This document shows, piece by piece, positions 42,568-51,329 of a DNA stretch of 64,000 nucleotides. The notes under the pieces were generated by a model. The model was not told the origin of the DNA, ran no database searches, and worked only from the letters and a program-made list of their open reading frames with translations. This stretch comes from Gari tellinella (taxonomy: Eukaryota; Mollusca; Bivalvia; Cardiida; Psammobiidae), in the NCBI GenBank assembly GCA_922989275.2, contig OV277861.1:94526993-94590992 (forward strand). The letters are read 5' to 3'. The translations under genes and the position numbers were made by a program. Position 1 is the stretch's first letter. Each line of letters starts with the position of its first letter.

Positions 42568-42906
42568 TTAACCCATTTCCCTTTTACGGGTTAAAGCAGG
42601 TTGAAAATAAAGCAGAATGCACCTTAACTCTTTGGTCCCTGAAACCTCAAATGGACAATTCTAATTTTCAATTTAGTCTAGTCCATTTTTGACTTTTTAG
42701 GGTTGATTTTTTACAATATATGTCAAAATGACAAACAGTGCAGACCCTGATTAGAGAGCTCCTTAAGGAGCCCTCTGATCAGGGTCTACACTGTTTGCAT
42801 AGGACAAGTGTACTCCTCACATGTACGCTGTTTGCAAATGACGAATATACATGTGCATGATTAGGGTTCAAAGAGTTAAGAAACAGGCTATGAACGAACG
42901 GGTTAA
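42568..42906. mobile_element. Family A element carrying a nested B element
   Basis: TTAACCCATTTCCCTTTTAC, hairpin left arm GCAGGTTGAAAATAAAGCAG to GAATGCACC, cut at TTAA (42624). It resumes after 42879 with GAAACAGGCTATGAACGAAC and ends GGGTTAA. The right hairpin arm is missing. Confidence 0.75.
42624..42879. mobile_element. Family B element nested at a hairpin TTAA
   Basis: 256 bases, TTAACTCTTTGGTCCCTG to TTAGGGTTCAAAGAGTTAA, TTAA at both sides. H2 hairpin AGAGAGCTCCTTAAGGAGCC at about 42753-42772, whose own centre again carries TTAA. Confidence 0.85.
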
Positions 42907-43105
42907 ATTTTTCTTCTTCTTTTTTTTTGGTTAAGATTTCTCTGTGGCCAGGCAACCTCAAATTTTTCTTCTTCATGTGCAAATGACGAATATGTGCGTG
43001 ACTAGGGTTCAAAGAGTTAAGAAACAGGCTATGAACAAACGGGTTAAATTTTGTCTTCTTCTTTTTTTTGGTTAAGATTTCTCTGTGGCCGGGCAACCTC
43101 AAATA
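42836..43105. repeat. Tandem duplication, about 141 bp unit
   Basis: AGGGTTCAAAGAGTTAAGAA at 42863 recurs at about 43004, together with ACAGGCTATGAAC, TTCTTCTTC runs, GGTTAAGATTTCTCTGTGGC and GGCAACCTCAAAT. The duplicated segment spans the B/A element junction, so it occurred after nesting. Confidence 0.8.
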
Positions 43106-43445
43106 ATTTTCAACATTGTGTTATAAATATACTGGGATATTTTATCAGAAAAAGTATTTTAAATTCAGCTTATCGCAATAAAAGTGAGACATCGTTACCG
43201 CAGACATCTTTAGGGGATACATCTGACTGTAAGATAGTGACTGCAAACTAAGATGTGGAGAAATTTCTCATATCTCATTTTCATCATTGATTTGCAAGAT
43301 GAGACTTCAATTTCTACACAAAAACCAGTAAACACATTCAAGGAAAAAATGATATTATTATCAATTTGTGCCAATAGAATGATTTAAAGATCAGACATGT
43401 CAGATGAATCATTTTTTTCTAAACTCTTATAATGTTATAAAAGTA

Positions 43446-43632
43446 GGACTCAAGATAAGGGGAGAATTTCAAAAACTAAAATCTTTATTTCTACATTTAA
43501 CACTGTGGTATTAATTACTTCTAATTAGAATCATCTCTTTGAAAGGATTCTAATGAGTAAAATATTACCATAAAATTTGGGGCTGAAATGAGTTCTTTAA
43601 AGCTAGAAACAAAATATGGGGTAAAGGGTTAA
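43446..43632. mobile_element. Family F element joined to the right end of a family A element
   Basis: AGGACTCAAGATAAGGGGAG with a diverged hairpin (TAGAATCATCTCTTTGAAAG). After GGGGCTGAAATGAGTTC the sequence changes to GCTAGAAACAAAATATGGGG and TAAAGGGTTAA, an A terminus. The fusion suggests a deletion. Confidence 0.6.
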
Positions 43633-43679
43633 AGAAAAGACAAATAAATTAGATCTTAGATTGAATAGGAAACAAACTT

Positions 43680-43965
43680 TAACTAGAGGGATGGCTTTGT
43701 CTGTAAGACAAATATGATGCCCCCGTCTATGTTCAACTGACTGTAACTTTGTAAATAATTATAGCAAATCAAAACCCTGTTCACATCCACATCTATGGTA
43801 TAATTATGTGCAAACACTTTTCCAAGTTATAAGGGTTGTAACTTGAAAACTGTAGGAGGAGTTAGCTGGACAATGTATGTACTGTATGTGGGGCGGACTG
43901 ACGGACAGACAGGGGTAAAACAGTATGCCCCCAAATGATCGTCGCAGGGCGTAAAAATAAAATCT
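43680..43965. repeat. Dispersed 'ggacagacagg...tatgcccc' repeat
   Basis: AAGACAAATATGATGCCCCC, TTATAAGGGTTGTAACTTG, CGGACTGACGGACAGACAGG and CAGTATGCCCCCAAATGATC. Similar tails occur at 10180, 26290 and 54150. Confidence 0.55.
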
Positions 43966-43973
43966 TCCTTAAC

Positions 43974-44000
43974 TCTTTGAACCCTAGTCCCGTTTCTTGT
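43974..44000. mobile_element. Family B terminal fragment
   Basis: TTAACTCTTTGAACCCTAGT followed by CCCG, then unrelated sequence up to the DIRS element. Confidence 0.6.
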
Positions 44001-44052
44001 TTCATTATACAGTAGTCTCAATACTCATTATTTTCATTAGGCCTTCGCCTCA

Positions 44053-44165
44053 ATATACAAGCATATCACTCTAGTGATCCATGCAAAGTCGCTACCTTTA
44101 AAAATAGATTTTTACCCACGTGACCTAGCCTATATAAGCCGTGCGAGAGCCCGTGCACACTCATA
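44053..44165 (+). repeat. DIRS left inverted terminal repeat
   Basis: 113 bases from ATATACAAGCATATCACTC to GTGCACACTCATA, identical in inverted form to 49019-49131. The outer extension 44027-44052 (ATTATTTTCATTAGGCCTTC...) is unique to this end. Confidence 0.95.
44131..44165 (+). promoter_or_regulatory. Putative promoter in the DIRS left repeat
   Basis: TATATAAG at 44131-44138 is a good TATA box in an otherwise GC-rich stretch. Transcription would be expected to start about 30 bases later, near 44161-44165, at the inner edge of the repeat. The same box occurs inverted in the right repeat. Inferred from sequence only. Confidence 0.6.
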
Positions 44166-44220
44166 GTTACTTTAGCGATCCAGTCGCTTGTACACTTCTC
44201 GTGTACGTTACAAACATTAG

Positions 44221-44338
44221 GTAAGTGACCACGTGTTGAATTTTCGTTGAAAATTTCGTTTCTCTTGCGTTGTCAACGCATTCGTATTTCTAGTAGTGTT
44301 TACTAGACTCTATACAGTTTTTCTGTTTTATCTTTTAG
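44221..44338 (+). other. Predicted spliceosomal intron in the DIRS leader
   Basis: The donor ATTAG|GTAAGTGACC is a full GTAAGT consensus. The acceptor TTTTTCTGTTTTATCTTTTAG has a long pyrimidine tract. The 118-base interval lies before the Gag start codon. Introns have been reported in some animal DIRS elements, and this one is inferred from splice-site quality. Confidence 0.6.
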
Positions 44339-44415
44339 CTCTACGACTTTGCTTTGTTTGATAGAGCTACAATTTTGTACGTTCTTGTACTTAGAGTTAG
44401 AATCAAGATTTGACG

Positions 44416-45636
44416 ATGTCAAGTCGCAAGAGTGTGAGGGGACAAGACGAAGTCTTGTCGTCAAATACTGACACTGATTCAGACAGTTCTTTTTCTGGGT
44501 TCGAAACAGTAGCGTCCCAGAATAATTCGCCTAAACGCGATAACCGTAAAGTCCGAGGTCAGCCGGAGTCACGTGACAAAGATGGCGACCGGAACCTGAA
44601 AACAGCTGAGCGAAAAAGCAAGTCAGGTAATAATTCGCAGAATTTAGTTGATATGGACAATTTAACGCCAGAAAATGTGGCAAAACTGAGAGCACTGCTT
44701 GGGTTAAATGCTCCCGATCCCTTGCCCAATGAAAAAGAGGACGAAGAGTTTTCAGACAGGGAAAATGACATTTTGTCTTTAGATGACGAGGCGAATATCG
44801 GTTTTGATTTTGCACGCGGTAACGACAATTCTGGTTCGTTCGCGACTAATTTTGAGACTTCATTGTTTGGTAACGGTAATGAGCCCATTCCTCAACCAAG
44901 CGGGGATGATTTATGGCCCCAAGCTAAGCTGAAAGCCCCAGATAGAGGGGAGGCAATTACTGGTTCTTTGGCCACTCTCATTAACGACTCATGCACGAAA
45001 ATGTGCGCTGTGAATGAAACTGTAGATAAATACAAAGTTCCCTCCAATTGCGAATTCATGTTGGCTCCAAAGGTAAATGAGGAGATTTGGGGGGACCTGG
45101 CAAGATATCGTAGAGTCCAGACCACTGATAGGTTAATCAGAGAAACTCAAAATTTGGTCACGGCGGGAATGCTCCCAATTTTGTCTCTGGCCAATTTACT
45201 GAAACCCGTTGCTAATCAGTTTCCAGCCATGAAACCTCTTATTGCAGACTCTTTGACCTTACTAGGACAGGTTCAGTTCAATCTGAGTGTAAGACGTAGA
45301 TATTTGCTGAGGCCATATCTAAAACAAAAATACGCAGGCATCTGCAATATTAACACCCCTTTAACGTCGTATCTCTTTGGGGATGATGTCAATAAGGAAC
45401 TGAAAAGGTGTGAAACTAGTGTCAGGATTGGCAAATTCAATAGACCCTCAACTCTTGGTCCTATTCGGGGCAGACCGTATAGAGGAAGGGCAAGGCAGAC
45501 TCCTTACAATTCGTATGGACGTGGGGCGAACAACAACCAAGCCAGGATGGGCGGTTATGGTCAGTTTGGTTACAGACACCAAGACAACAAGAGAAGAACA
45601 ATGCCTTCATGCACCGTTAGTGCAGCCCCAAACTAA
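44416..45636 (+). CDS. gag: DIRS Gag-like structural protein (ORF1)
   Basis: About 406 residues from the ATG at 44416 (a TTG six bases upstream is in frame but the ATG is preferred). The N-terminal 120 residues are rich in Ser, Asp, Glu, Lys and Arg and look disordered. Residues about 190-330 form a conserved-looking helical block (APKVNEEIWGDLARYRR; LIRETQNLVTAGMLPIL) of the kind found in DIRS ORF1 proteins. The C-terminus (about 355-400) is Arg/Gly/Tyr-rich and probably binds RNA. There is no CCHC zinc knuckle. It is the first ORF of the element, followed after 23 bases by the RT frame. Family assignment rests on position and the block pattern. Confidence 0.8.
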   Translation: MSSRKSVRGQDEVLSSNTDTDSDSSFSGFETVASQNNSPKRDNRKVRGQPESRDKDGDRNLKTAERKSKSGNNSQNLVDMDNLTPENVAKLRALLGLNAPDPLPNEKEDEEFSDRENDILSLDDEANIGFDFARGNDNSGSFATNFETSLFGNGNEPIPQPSGDDLWPQAKLKAPDRGEAITGSLATLINDSCTKMCAVNETVDKYKVPSNCEFMLAPKVNEEIWGDLARYRRVQTTDRLIRETQNLVTAGMLPILSLANLLKPVANQFPAMKPLIADSLTLLGQVQFNLSVRRRYLLRPYLKQKYAGICNINTPLTSYLFGDDVNKELKRCETSVRIGKFNRPSTLGPIRGRPYRGRARQTPYNSYGRGANNNQARMGGYGQFGYRHQDNKRRTMPSCTVSAAPN

Positions 45637-45650
45637 AACAGGTAAGCAAT
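45637..45650 (+). promoter_or_regulatory. Second consensus splice donor between DIRS ORF1 and ORF2
   Basis: AACAG|GTAAGC at 45640/45641, just after the ORF1 stop codon. Good acceptors (TTTCTATTCCTGTCAG) end at 47419, just inside the recombinase ORF. A spliced RNA could feed the recombinase, but this is only inferred. Confidence 0.35.
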
Positions 45651-45659
45651 TCTGAAAAA

Positions 45660-47678
45660 TTGAAAAAATGCTTTAATGCATGGAAAGTATTGACAAATGA
45701 CAAATGGGTATTAGAAACTGTTCAGGGATACAAGATTCCTTTTGACACAAAGCCTCAACAATATAAAATTCCAAATCCAATCAAATTCAATGATTCAGAA
45801 AAGAAATTAGTTGATAATGAAGTGTTAAGTATGCTAAATGAAGGGGCAATAATACAATCTAAACATGAACCTGACGAGTTTATCTCAAATTTGTTTCTTG
45901 TTGCAAAGCCTAACGGGAAATTTAGACCAGTTATCAATCTGAAATATCTGAATGAGTTTATTCAGTATCAAAAGTTTAAACAGGAAACTTTTCCATTTGT
46001 ACTAGATTTGATTCAACAAAATGATTGGTTCACGTCTCTAGATCTAAAATCGGCGTATTGGTCTATTCCAATTCACAAAGATTTTCATAAATTTTTGAAA
46101 TTCAAGTGGGAAAATCAGCTGTATTCATTTGTTGCCCTTCCATTTGGAATTTCTTCAGCTCCACATTGCTTCACAAAGGTTTTGAAACCTGTCTACGCCA
46201 CTTTCCGTCAAATGGGCATAAGGTGTTCCTATTATATTGACGACTCTATCAATATGAATTCTCTGCGACAAGCTTGTGCAAACAACTGTAGAATTATGTT
46301 TGATCAAATTGAAACTCTAGGTTTTGTAGTAAATAAGGAAAAATCTGCTATGATACCTACACAAAGAATTGTCTATGCTGGTTTTGTTATTGACTCAGTC
46401 CTTTTTATGATATTTCTACCAGAAGAGAAAGTGGAAAAAATTTTGAAATTTGCAAAATCTTTGCTAGACAAGAAATCTGTTAAAATCAGAGATTTAGCCT
46501 CATTTATAGGTGTTATAATCAGTACTTTCCATGCTGTTGCTGAGGCTTCTTTGCACTATAGAACTCTAGAAAGATTTAAGGTCAGCGCTCTAAAGGTTAC
46601 TCCTGATTTTGACTCTTGTATAGAACTTGAGACAGCTCAAAAATTAGAAATAGAGTGGTGGCTGAAAAATGTTAAAGACAAGAATGGCAAGAGTATAAGA
46701 CCAAAGCCAATTACATTTTGGATCCAGACAGATGCGTCTGATGAAGGTTTTGGTTCCTTTTGTGTACAGAAAAATGAAAAAGCAGGAGGTAGATGGTCAT
46801 TGCAGGAATCAGAAAATCACATAAATTTTCTAGAGCTATTGGCTATATTTTTTGCATTGAAGTCTTGGGTGTCTGATAGCTTTGGTTGTCATATTGGTAT
46901 ACAATCAGATTCTACCTGTGCAATTGCTTATATCAATAATTATGGGGGAATGCATAGCAAGAAAATGGACAGTTTAGCAAAGGTTATATGGGAATGGTGC
47001 TTTGCTAGAAAAATATTCATTACTGCTTTCCATTTGCCTGGCAAAGACAATTTACAGGCAGATTATTGTTCAAGGCATTTTTCTGATTCAACTGAATGGA
47101 TGTTGAAGAAACAAATATTTTTGCGTCTTACCAACCATTTGTTTATGCCTGATCTAGATCTTTTTGCATCAAGGTTGAATACTCAGACAGAATTGTATGT
47201 GTCCTGGGAACAGGATCCATATGCTGTTGCAGTCAATTCGTTCAGTTTAAACTGGTCGCATTACAAAGCATATGCATTTCCACCATTTCGTTTGTTAGGA
47301 AAGGTGCTAAATAAGATAAAGGAAGATCAAGTAGATAAAATTCTGATTGTATGCCCTTTTTGGCCGAATCAAATATGGTTCCCCTTACTATTAGAAATGT
47401 TGATTTCTATTCCTGTCAGACTTCCACGACACAGAGATTTGCTCACACTGCCGCACAACGGAACTCTGCATCCAATGGGGAAGAAGTTACAACTGATTGG
47501 AGCGTTAGTCTCAGGAGTTTGCTCAAGAACAGAGGACTTCCGCAAGAAGCTATTTCGTCGATCATCGCAAGCTGGCGTGAAGGGACGAGAAAGCAGTACT
47601 CTTCAGCCTGGAGGAAATGGAAATTGTGGTGTTGTCTCAGGGGTTGCGATCCCATTCAGCCGACTGAAGAAATCATAG
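45660..47678 (+). CDS. pol: DIRS reverse transcriptase / RNase H with methyltransferase-like domain (ORF2)
   Basis: 672 codons counted from a TTG at 45660. The frame is closed upstream by a stop at 45618 and has no early ATG, so it needs a non-AUG start, splicing or reinitiation. RT block: FLVAKPNGKFRPVINLKYLN (79-98), Asp128 in TSLDLKSAYW, LPFGISSAPHCFTK (160-173), YIDD (192-195) and VNKEKS. RNase H: Asp358, Glu392, Asp417 and Asp468. Residues about 498-580 (DLFASRLN; AFPPF; CPFWPNQIW) match the region described as a Dam-like methyltransferase domain in DIRS1-type elements, with FPPF at the DPPY position. The C-terminus overlaps the recombinase ORF by 328 bases. Confidence 0.92.
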   Translation: MKKCFNAWKVLTNDKWVLETVQGYKIPFDTKPQQYKIPNPIKFNDSEKKLVDNEVLSMLNEGAIIQSKHEPDEFISNLFLVAKPNGKFRPVINLKYLNEFIQYQKFKQETFPFVLDLIQQNDWFTSLDLKSAYWSIPIHKDFHKFLKFKWENQLYSFVALPFGISSAPHCFTKVLKPVYATFRQMGIRCSYYIDDSINMNSLRQACANNCRIMFDQIETLGFVVNKEKSAMIPTQRIVYAGFVIDSVLFMIFLPEEKVEKILKFAKSLLDKKSVKIRDLASFIGVIISTFHAVAEASLHYRTLERFKVSALKVTPDFDSCIELETAQKLEIEWWLKNVKDKNGKSIRPKPITFWIQTDASDEGFGSFCVQKNEKAGGRWSLQESENHINFLELLAIFFALKSWVSDSFGCHIGIQSDSTCAIAYINNYGGMHSKKMDSLAKVIWEWCFARKIFITAFHLPGKDNLQADYCSRHFSDSTEWMLKKQIFLRLTNHLFMPDLDLFASRLNTQTELYVSWEQDPYAVAVNSFSLNWSHYKAYAFPPFRLLGKVLNKIKEDQVDKILIVCPFWPNQIWFPLLLEMLISIPVRLPRHRDLLTLPHNGTLHPMGKKLQLIGALVSGVCSRTEDFRKKLFRRSSQAGVKGRESSTLQPGGNGNCGVVSGVAIPFSRLKKS

Positions 47679-48475
47679 TGTCATATCTATCTTATTTGAA
47701 GAATATGAACAAATCATACAGTGTTATCAATACTCACAAAGTAGTGATTTTGGAGACTTTAAAACTTATAGATAATAAGTTTAACTGTGTTCATACTCTG
47801 ATATGTAGATTTATGAAAGGTCTTCATTCTACAATTCCCTCTAAACCAAAGTATTCTTTTACTTGGGATGTGTCTAAGGTTTTAAATTTATTAAAATCAT
47901 GGGCACATCCAGAGGAATTGACTTTGAAGCTTTTGACATTTAAATTAGTAGCTTTAATAGCTTTAGCCTCTGCGGCTCGTGCTCAAACTTTGAAAGCCTT
48001 AAATGTAGAAAGATGTTCCTTTCAGAATGGTATAGTTTCATTCTTTTGTGGTGATAAACTGAAGACTAGTAAACCAGGTTGTGATTATGTGTTAACATTG
48101 AAAAAGTTTGATAAAGAACAACTTTGTCCAGTTAGAACTCTCAAAGTCTACTTGGACCGAACAAGACAATTAAGAAAGGATAATCAACTGTTCGTTTCAT
48201 TTGTAAACTTCAAAGCTATTACTACTAGCACTATTGCCAGATGGTTAAAGTGTGTCTTATCAATGGCAGGTATTAATACTGAAATTTATAAAGCTCATTC
48301 GTTCAGAGGTGCTTCCTCTTCTGCTGCTGCTAGAGTTGGATGTAAACTTTCTGACATTCTAAAAGCTGCAGATTGGAAATCGGCAAAGAATTTTAAAAAG
48401 TTTTATCTCAGAGATATTGAAACGGTCAGTGAATGTGCAGATTCTGTTTTTAGTAATTCTGTTTTAGGACAGTAG
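47351..48475 (+). CDS. DIRS tyrosine recombinase (ORF3)
   Basis: 374 codons from the first ATG in a frame different from ORF2. The conserved protein probably begins near residue 48. Residues about 48-160 form the core-binding domain (ASWREGTRKQYSSAWRKWK). The catalytic domain carries Arg210 (SAARAQTLKAL), His316-Ser-Phe-Arg319 (KAHSFRGAS), Trp342 and the nucleophile candidate Tyr352 (KKFYLRD). The Arg/His/Arg/Tyr set is complete. It acts to integrate the circular cDNA by site-specific strand exchange, in place of a DDE integrase. How it is translated is open, since it overlaps ORF2 over 47351-47678. Confidence 0.93.
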   Translation: MPFLAESNMVPLTIRNVDFYSCQTSTTQRFAHTAAQRNSASNGEEVTTDWSVSLRSLLKNRGLPQEAISSIIASWREGTRKQYSSAWRKWKLWCCLRGCDPIQPTEEIIVSYLSYLKNMNKSYSVINTHKVVILETLKLIDNKFNCVHTLICRFMKGLHSTIPSKPKYSFTWDVSKVLNLLKSWAHPEELTLKLLTFKLVALIALASAARAQTLKALNVERCSFQNGIVSFFCGDKLKTSKPGCDYVLTLKKFDKEQLCPVRTLKVYLDRTRQLRKDNQLFVSFVNFKAITTSTIARWLKCVLSMAGINTEIYKAHSFRGASSSAAARVGCKLSDILKAADWKSAKNFKKFYLRDIETVSECADSVFSNSVLGQ

Positions 48476-48757
48476 TTCCTATACAGAGGTGGTAGTTTCT
48501 AGTGGCTACATGAAGACATTGAGTGTGTTGAAGATATATACAGGTGACTGTCAATGATATAGACGTTTTCTATATGAATGTGGGTTCAATATTATGATTA
48601 TGGTTATTGAAGACAATAGACTATCAGGGAGTGATAAGATAGTATTGTGTTGAGCTGTTAAGCTTGGTAGTTGATACATGGGCATTAATGTAATCAGTAA
48701 TGAGTTATTAAATGTGTTCTGGGAAAATTATTGGAGTTATGTTGTCTTGCTTTAAAG

Positions 48758-48874
48758 ATGCTTGTATATTGAGGCGAAGGCCTAATGAAAATAATGGAGC
48801 CCCCATCCAAACACTTGTTGTGAAGGATGGGGGGCATTATTGGAATTAGGCCGGAGGCCGAAGATATACAAGCA
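48758..48874 (+). repeat. DIRS internal complementary region
   Basis: 48758-48795 is the exact reverse complement of the element's left end (44027-44064), and 48795-48874 is the exact reverse complement of the right end (49122-49200). The two ends are joined head to tail here with one shared base, the structure expected to template circle closure. Confidence 0.95.
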
Positions 48875-49018
48875 CCCAACCCTTGGTTTTTAGAGGTGTT
48901 TTGTGTTGCCCTCCCTGTATATCTTCCGAGTTATTTTCATTATAACTGGTTTATGATGCGAGATCACATTTACTGAAGATCTTTTGTAGACTTCAAGCCA
49001 ACATAACCTACTTTAAAA

Positions 49019-49131
49019 TATGAGTGTGCACGGGCTCTCGCACGGCTTATATAGGCTAGGTCACGTGGGTAAAAATCTATTTTTAAAGGTAGCGACTTTG
49101 CATGGATCACTAGAGTGATATGCTTGTATAT
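49019..49131 (-). repeat. DIRS right inverted terminal repeat
   Basis: Exact inverted copy of 44053-44165, followed by a 69-base outer extension (49132-49200, TTCGGCCTCCGGCCTAATTC... GGGGGCTCCA) unique to this end. Confidence 0.95.
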
Positions 49132-49296
49132 CTTCGGCCTCCGGCCTAATTCCAATAATGCCCCCCATCCTTCACAACAAGTGTTTGGATGGGGGCTCCA
49201 TTTTTGTTTGTATCTCAACTCGTATACTGCTCGAATTTGGACAATAAATATATGTCAACAAGAATTCAGGTCATGTGTGCTATATAATATCTTTGT

Positions 49297-49554
49297 TTAA
49301 CCCTTTACTCCATAGACTCCCATTTTAACCCCTTTAATTTATTCCTACACTGTGGAAAATGTAACTTCCAATTTATACAGTACTGAAAATGCACCAAACA
49401 AAAACTTTACTCTTTTCCTAGTAGATGGTAGCTTAAAGCAGGCTGAAAGTAAAGCAGAATGCACCTTAAGGTGCATTCTGCTTTACTTTCAACCTGCTTT
49501 TAGAAATCATCTGTCTTCAAACTTGGGAAAAGGCTATATGGAGTAAAGGGTTAA
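49297..49554. mobile_element. Family A element
   Basis: TTAACCCTTTACTCCATAG to TATGGAGTAAAGGGTTAA, TTAA at both ends. Perfect H1 hairpin at about 49432-49501 centred on GCACCTTAAGGTGC. It starts 97 bases after the DIRS end. Confidence 0.88.
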
Positions 49555-49600
49555 TTTCCGTGTTTGTAGTTTTATATTTCCTGCTCAAATTTGGGACACA

Positions 49601-49824
49601 TTAACCCATTTGTGCCCACGATCCCATATACGGGACATAGGCAAACAGTGTAGACTCTGATCAGACGCCGCATTATGCAGCGTCTGATCAGTCTACTTTT
49701 GCTGATAGGAATTTCAATATAAAACAAAATGAAAATGAAAATTTTGACCAGGCATCCCTTTGATAAAAAAATGACTAATCCAAGATATAAACATGGAAGA
49801 ATCCACTGGGCGCAAATGGGTTAA
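49601..49824. mobile_element. Family C TTAA element
   Basis: TTAACCCATTTGTGCCC to GGGCGCAAATGGGTTAA. Hairpin centre GACGCCGCATTATGCAGCGTC. The right arm is shortened (CAGTCTACTTTTGC). Confidence 0.85.
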
Positions 49825-50171
49825 TGAATGCATTGAATGATGCTGCCATGTAAGAAACTAGCAAACAAATGCAGTCCATCTGTTTAATAGCATGACACCA
49901 ATCTATTTGAAATCTCATGTTAGATTAAGAAACAATTTGGCAATCGTTTGATATACATCTTATCTGGTATTACATACAAGCGTTTTTCATTGGCTGTACA
50001 GCATCAAGCAGATTGTTATCAAACCAAACTTTCTCAAGCAGCTCTTTTATGTAAACATGCAGAAATCATATGGATTATCTGGCAAATGTACCTTCTTTCA
50101 TCAGCTTGGAGAAACATGCTTTTTTTTTGCTGACAGAAATAGATTTGTTTATGGTAAACCATATTACTACT

Positions 50172-50336
50172 TAACTCTTTACTCCATAGATACCAATATT
50201 TATGCATGTTATATATTTATACCCTGAAAAAAGTCATATAGACTTGAATATGAGCTATAAGAAATATTTTACATTTTCTAGCAGATGGTAGCTTTATGCC
50301 CGTTGAAAGTAAAGCTGAATGCACAATAATTAAGGC
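50172..50336. mobile_element. Family A element, left part
   Basis: TTAACTCTTTACTCCATAGA, ATATTTTACATTTTCTAGCA and a broken left hairpin arm (CCCGTTGAAAGTAAAGCTGA), ending near AATTAAGGCACAA. Confidence 0.6.
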
Positions 50337-50341
50337 ACAAT

Positions 50342-50490
50342 ATTAGTTATACAGTTTCTTCACAGTGTACATGAGGATTTCTTCCCGGCTGAGGTAAATC
50401 ATGTTGCCCGAGCCGTCAGGCGAGGGTTACATGATTTTACCAGCCGGGAAGAAATCCTCATGTACACTGTGAAGAAACTGTATAACGAAT
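50342..50490. repeat. Long foldback with CpG-containing loop
   Basis: Arms of about 63 bases (TTATACAGTTTCTTCACAGT... GGATTTCTTCCCGGCTG) flank a loop with TGCCCGAGCCGTCAGGCGAG. The right arm continues straight into the 50490-50950 element. Confidence 0.85.
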
Positions 50491-50950
50491 TTATTATACT
50501 GCAAAGTTTTCACTGTTCAAACGAAATATTTCGGAATTTGTCGTGTACAACGCTCATTATAAACTAAAAAAACATCGCGCCAAAGCAGATAACGTTGAGC
50601 GTAATGACGTCACGTCGTCACGTCTGATGGTTGTTGTTCAAAAGAAAAATGGGCATACTGGGCATACTTCGACGTCAAACTTTCCAGAAATAATGCGACT
50701 GTTGAAAGATCCAAACACCGATTGGTTCTTAGCCGAAATGGACTTAAAACGGAGGATGCACGATTGAATGCACTCAATCCTGTCGAGCAATCGGCCATCT
50801 TATTTTCTGCAAATCAACACTCAGAGACCTGTCAGCCAATGAAAACAGCTGCATTTCTATATACCCTGTCAGCTCACAGGGTACATGGGATTATGTCAAG
50901 GACTCGTTGACCAATGAAAAGTAAGGAATTTACTTTGCAGTATAATAATC
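50490..50950. mobile_element. TTATTATACTGCAAAGT-ended inverted-repeat element
   Basis: TTATTATACTGCAAAGT at 50491 and its exact inverse at 50933-50949. The interior is unusually CpG-rich (ATGACGTCACGTCGTCACG, CGAGCAATCGGCC) and contains CRE-like sites. Three short overlapping frames lie inside (50543-50767 +, 50610-50798 -, 50722-50910 +), and none has a recognisable domain. Together with the foldback before it, this may be one larger element. Confidence 0.6.
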
Positions 50951-50967
50951 TGCTTTCTGAGTTGAGT

Positions 50968-51170
50968 CTTCAGAGGTTTTGACTGTACAGTATTAATCAT
51001 AGATTAGTTCCTTTTTTATTGGTCAATTGCGGCTGGAAATGGATATAATTCTGTGGAAATGACAAGATTATGCTCAGACAGTGGTGTAATACATAGACAG
51101 CAATTTACCCCGCTTCATTAGAAATAGCTGGTTATTTGATAATAAACAATGTCACAAAGACCCCCAGAAC
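50968..51170. repeat. Duplicated segment, copy 1
   Basis: About 200 bases (AGAGGTTTTGACTGTACAGT ... AATAAACAATGTCACAAAGA) repeated in direct orientation at 51662-51868, about 692 bases downstream, with about 96% identity by eye. Confidence 0.85.
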
Positions 51171-51329
51171 CACGGGCTAGAATAAATAAGAAAATATATC
51201 AACCATGTAATATGTATACTATTGACCAAAGTTGAAAATACTATATGGGGCCAAATGGAGTACATAGAATAGATCAAACTATGTAAGTTTGATCTACACT
51301 GTGCAATAGGAACCGAAATGTGAAATATT

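Larger units (their letters stand above)
44027..49200 (+). mobile_element. Complete DIRS-type (tyrosine recombinase) retrotransposon
   Basis: 5.17 kb with the full DIRS organisation: inverted terminal repeats with different outer extensions, an internal complementary region (48758-48874) copying both outer extensions joined end to end, and three ORFs for Gag-like protein, RT/RNase H/methyltransferase-like protein and tyrosine recombinase. No target duplication is apparent, as expected for recombinase-mediated insertion. All catalytic residues are present, and the two 113-bp repeats are identical by eye, so the insertion looks young. DIRS elements are known to use a circular DNA intermediate whose junction matches the internal complementary region. 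Confidence 0.95.

Noticed and set aside
44531..45125. Minus-strand ORFs under the Gag-like gene
   Set aside because: Shadow frames of the coding strand. The plus-strand frame has the position and composition expected for DIRS ORF1.
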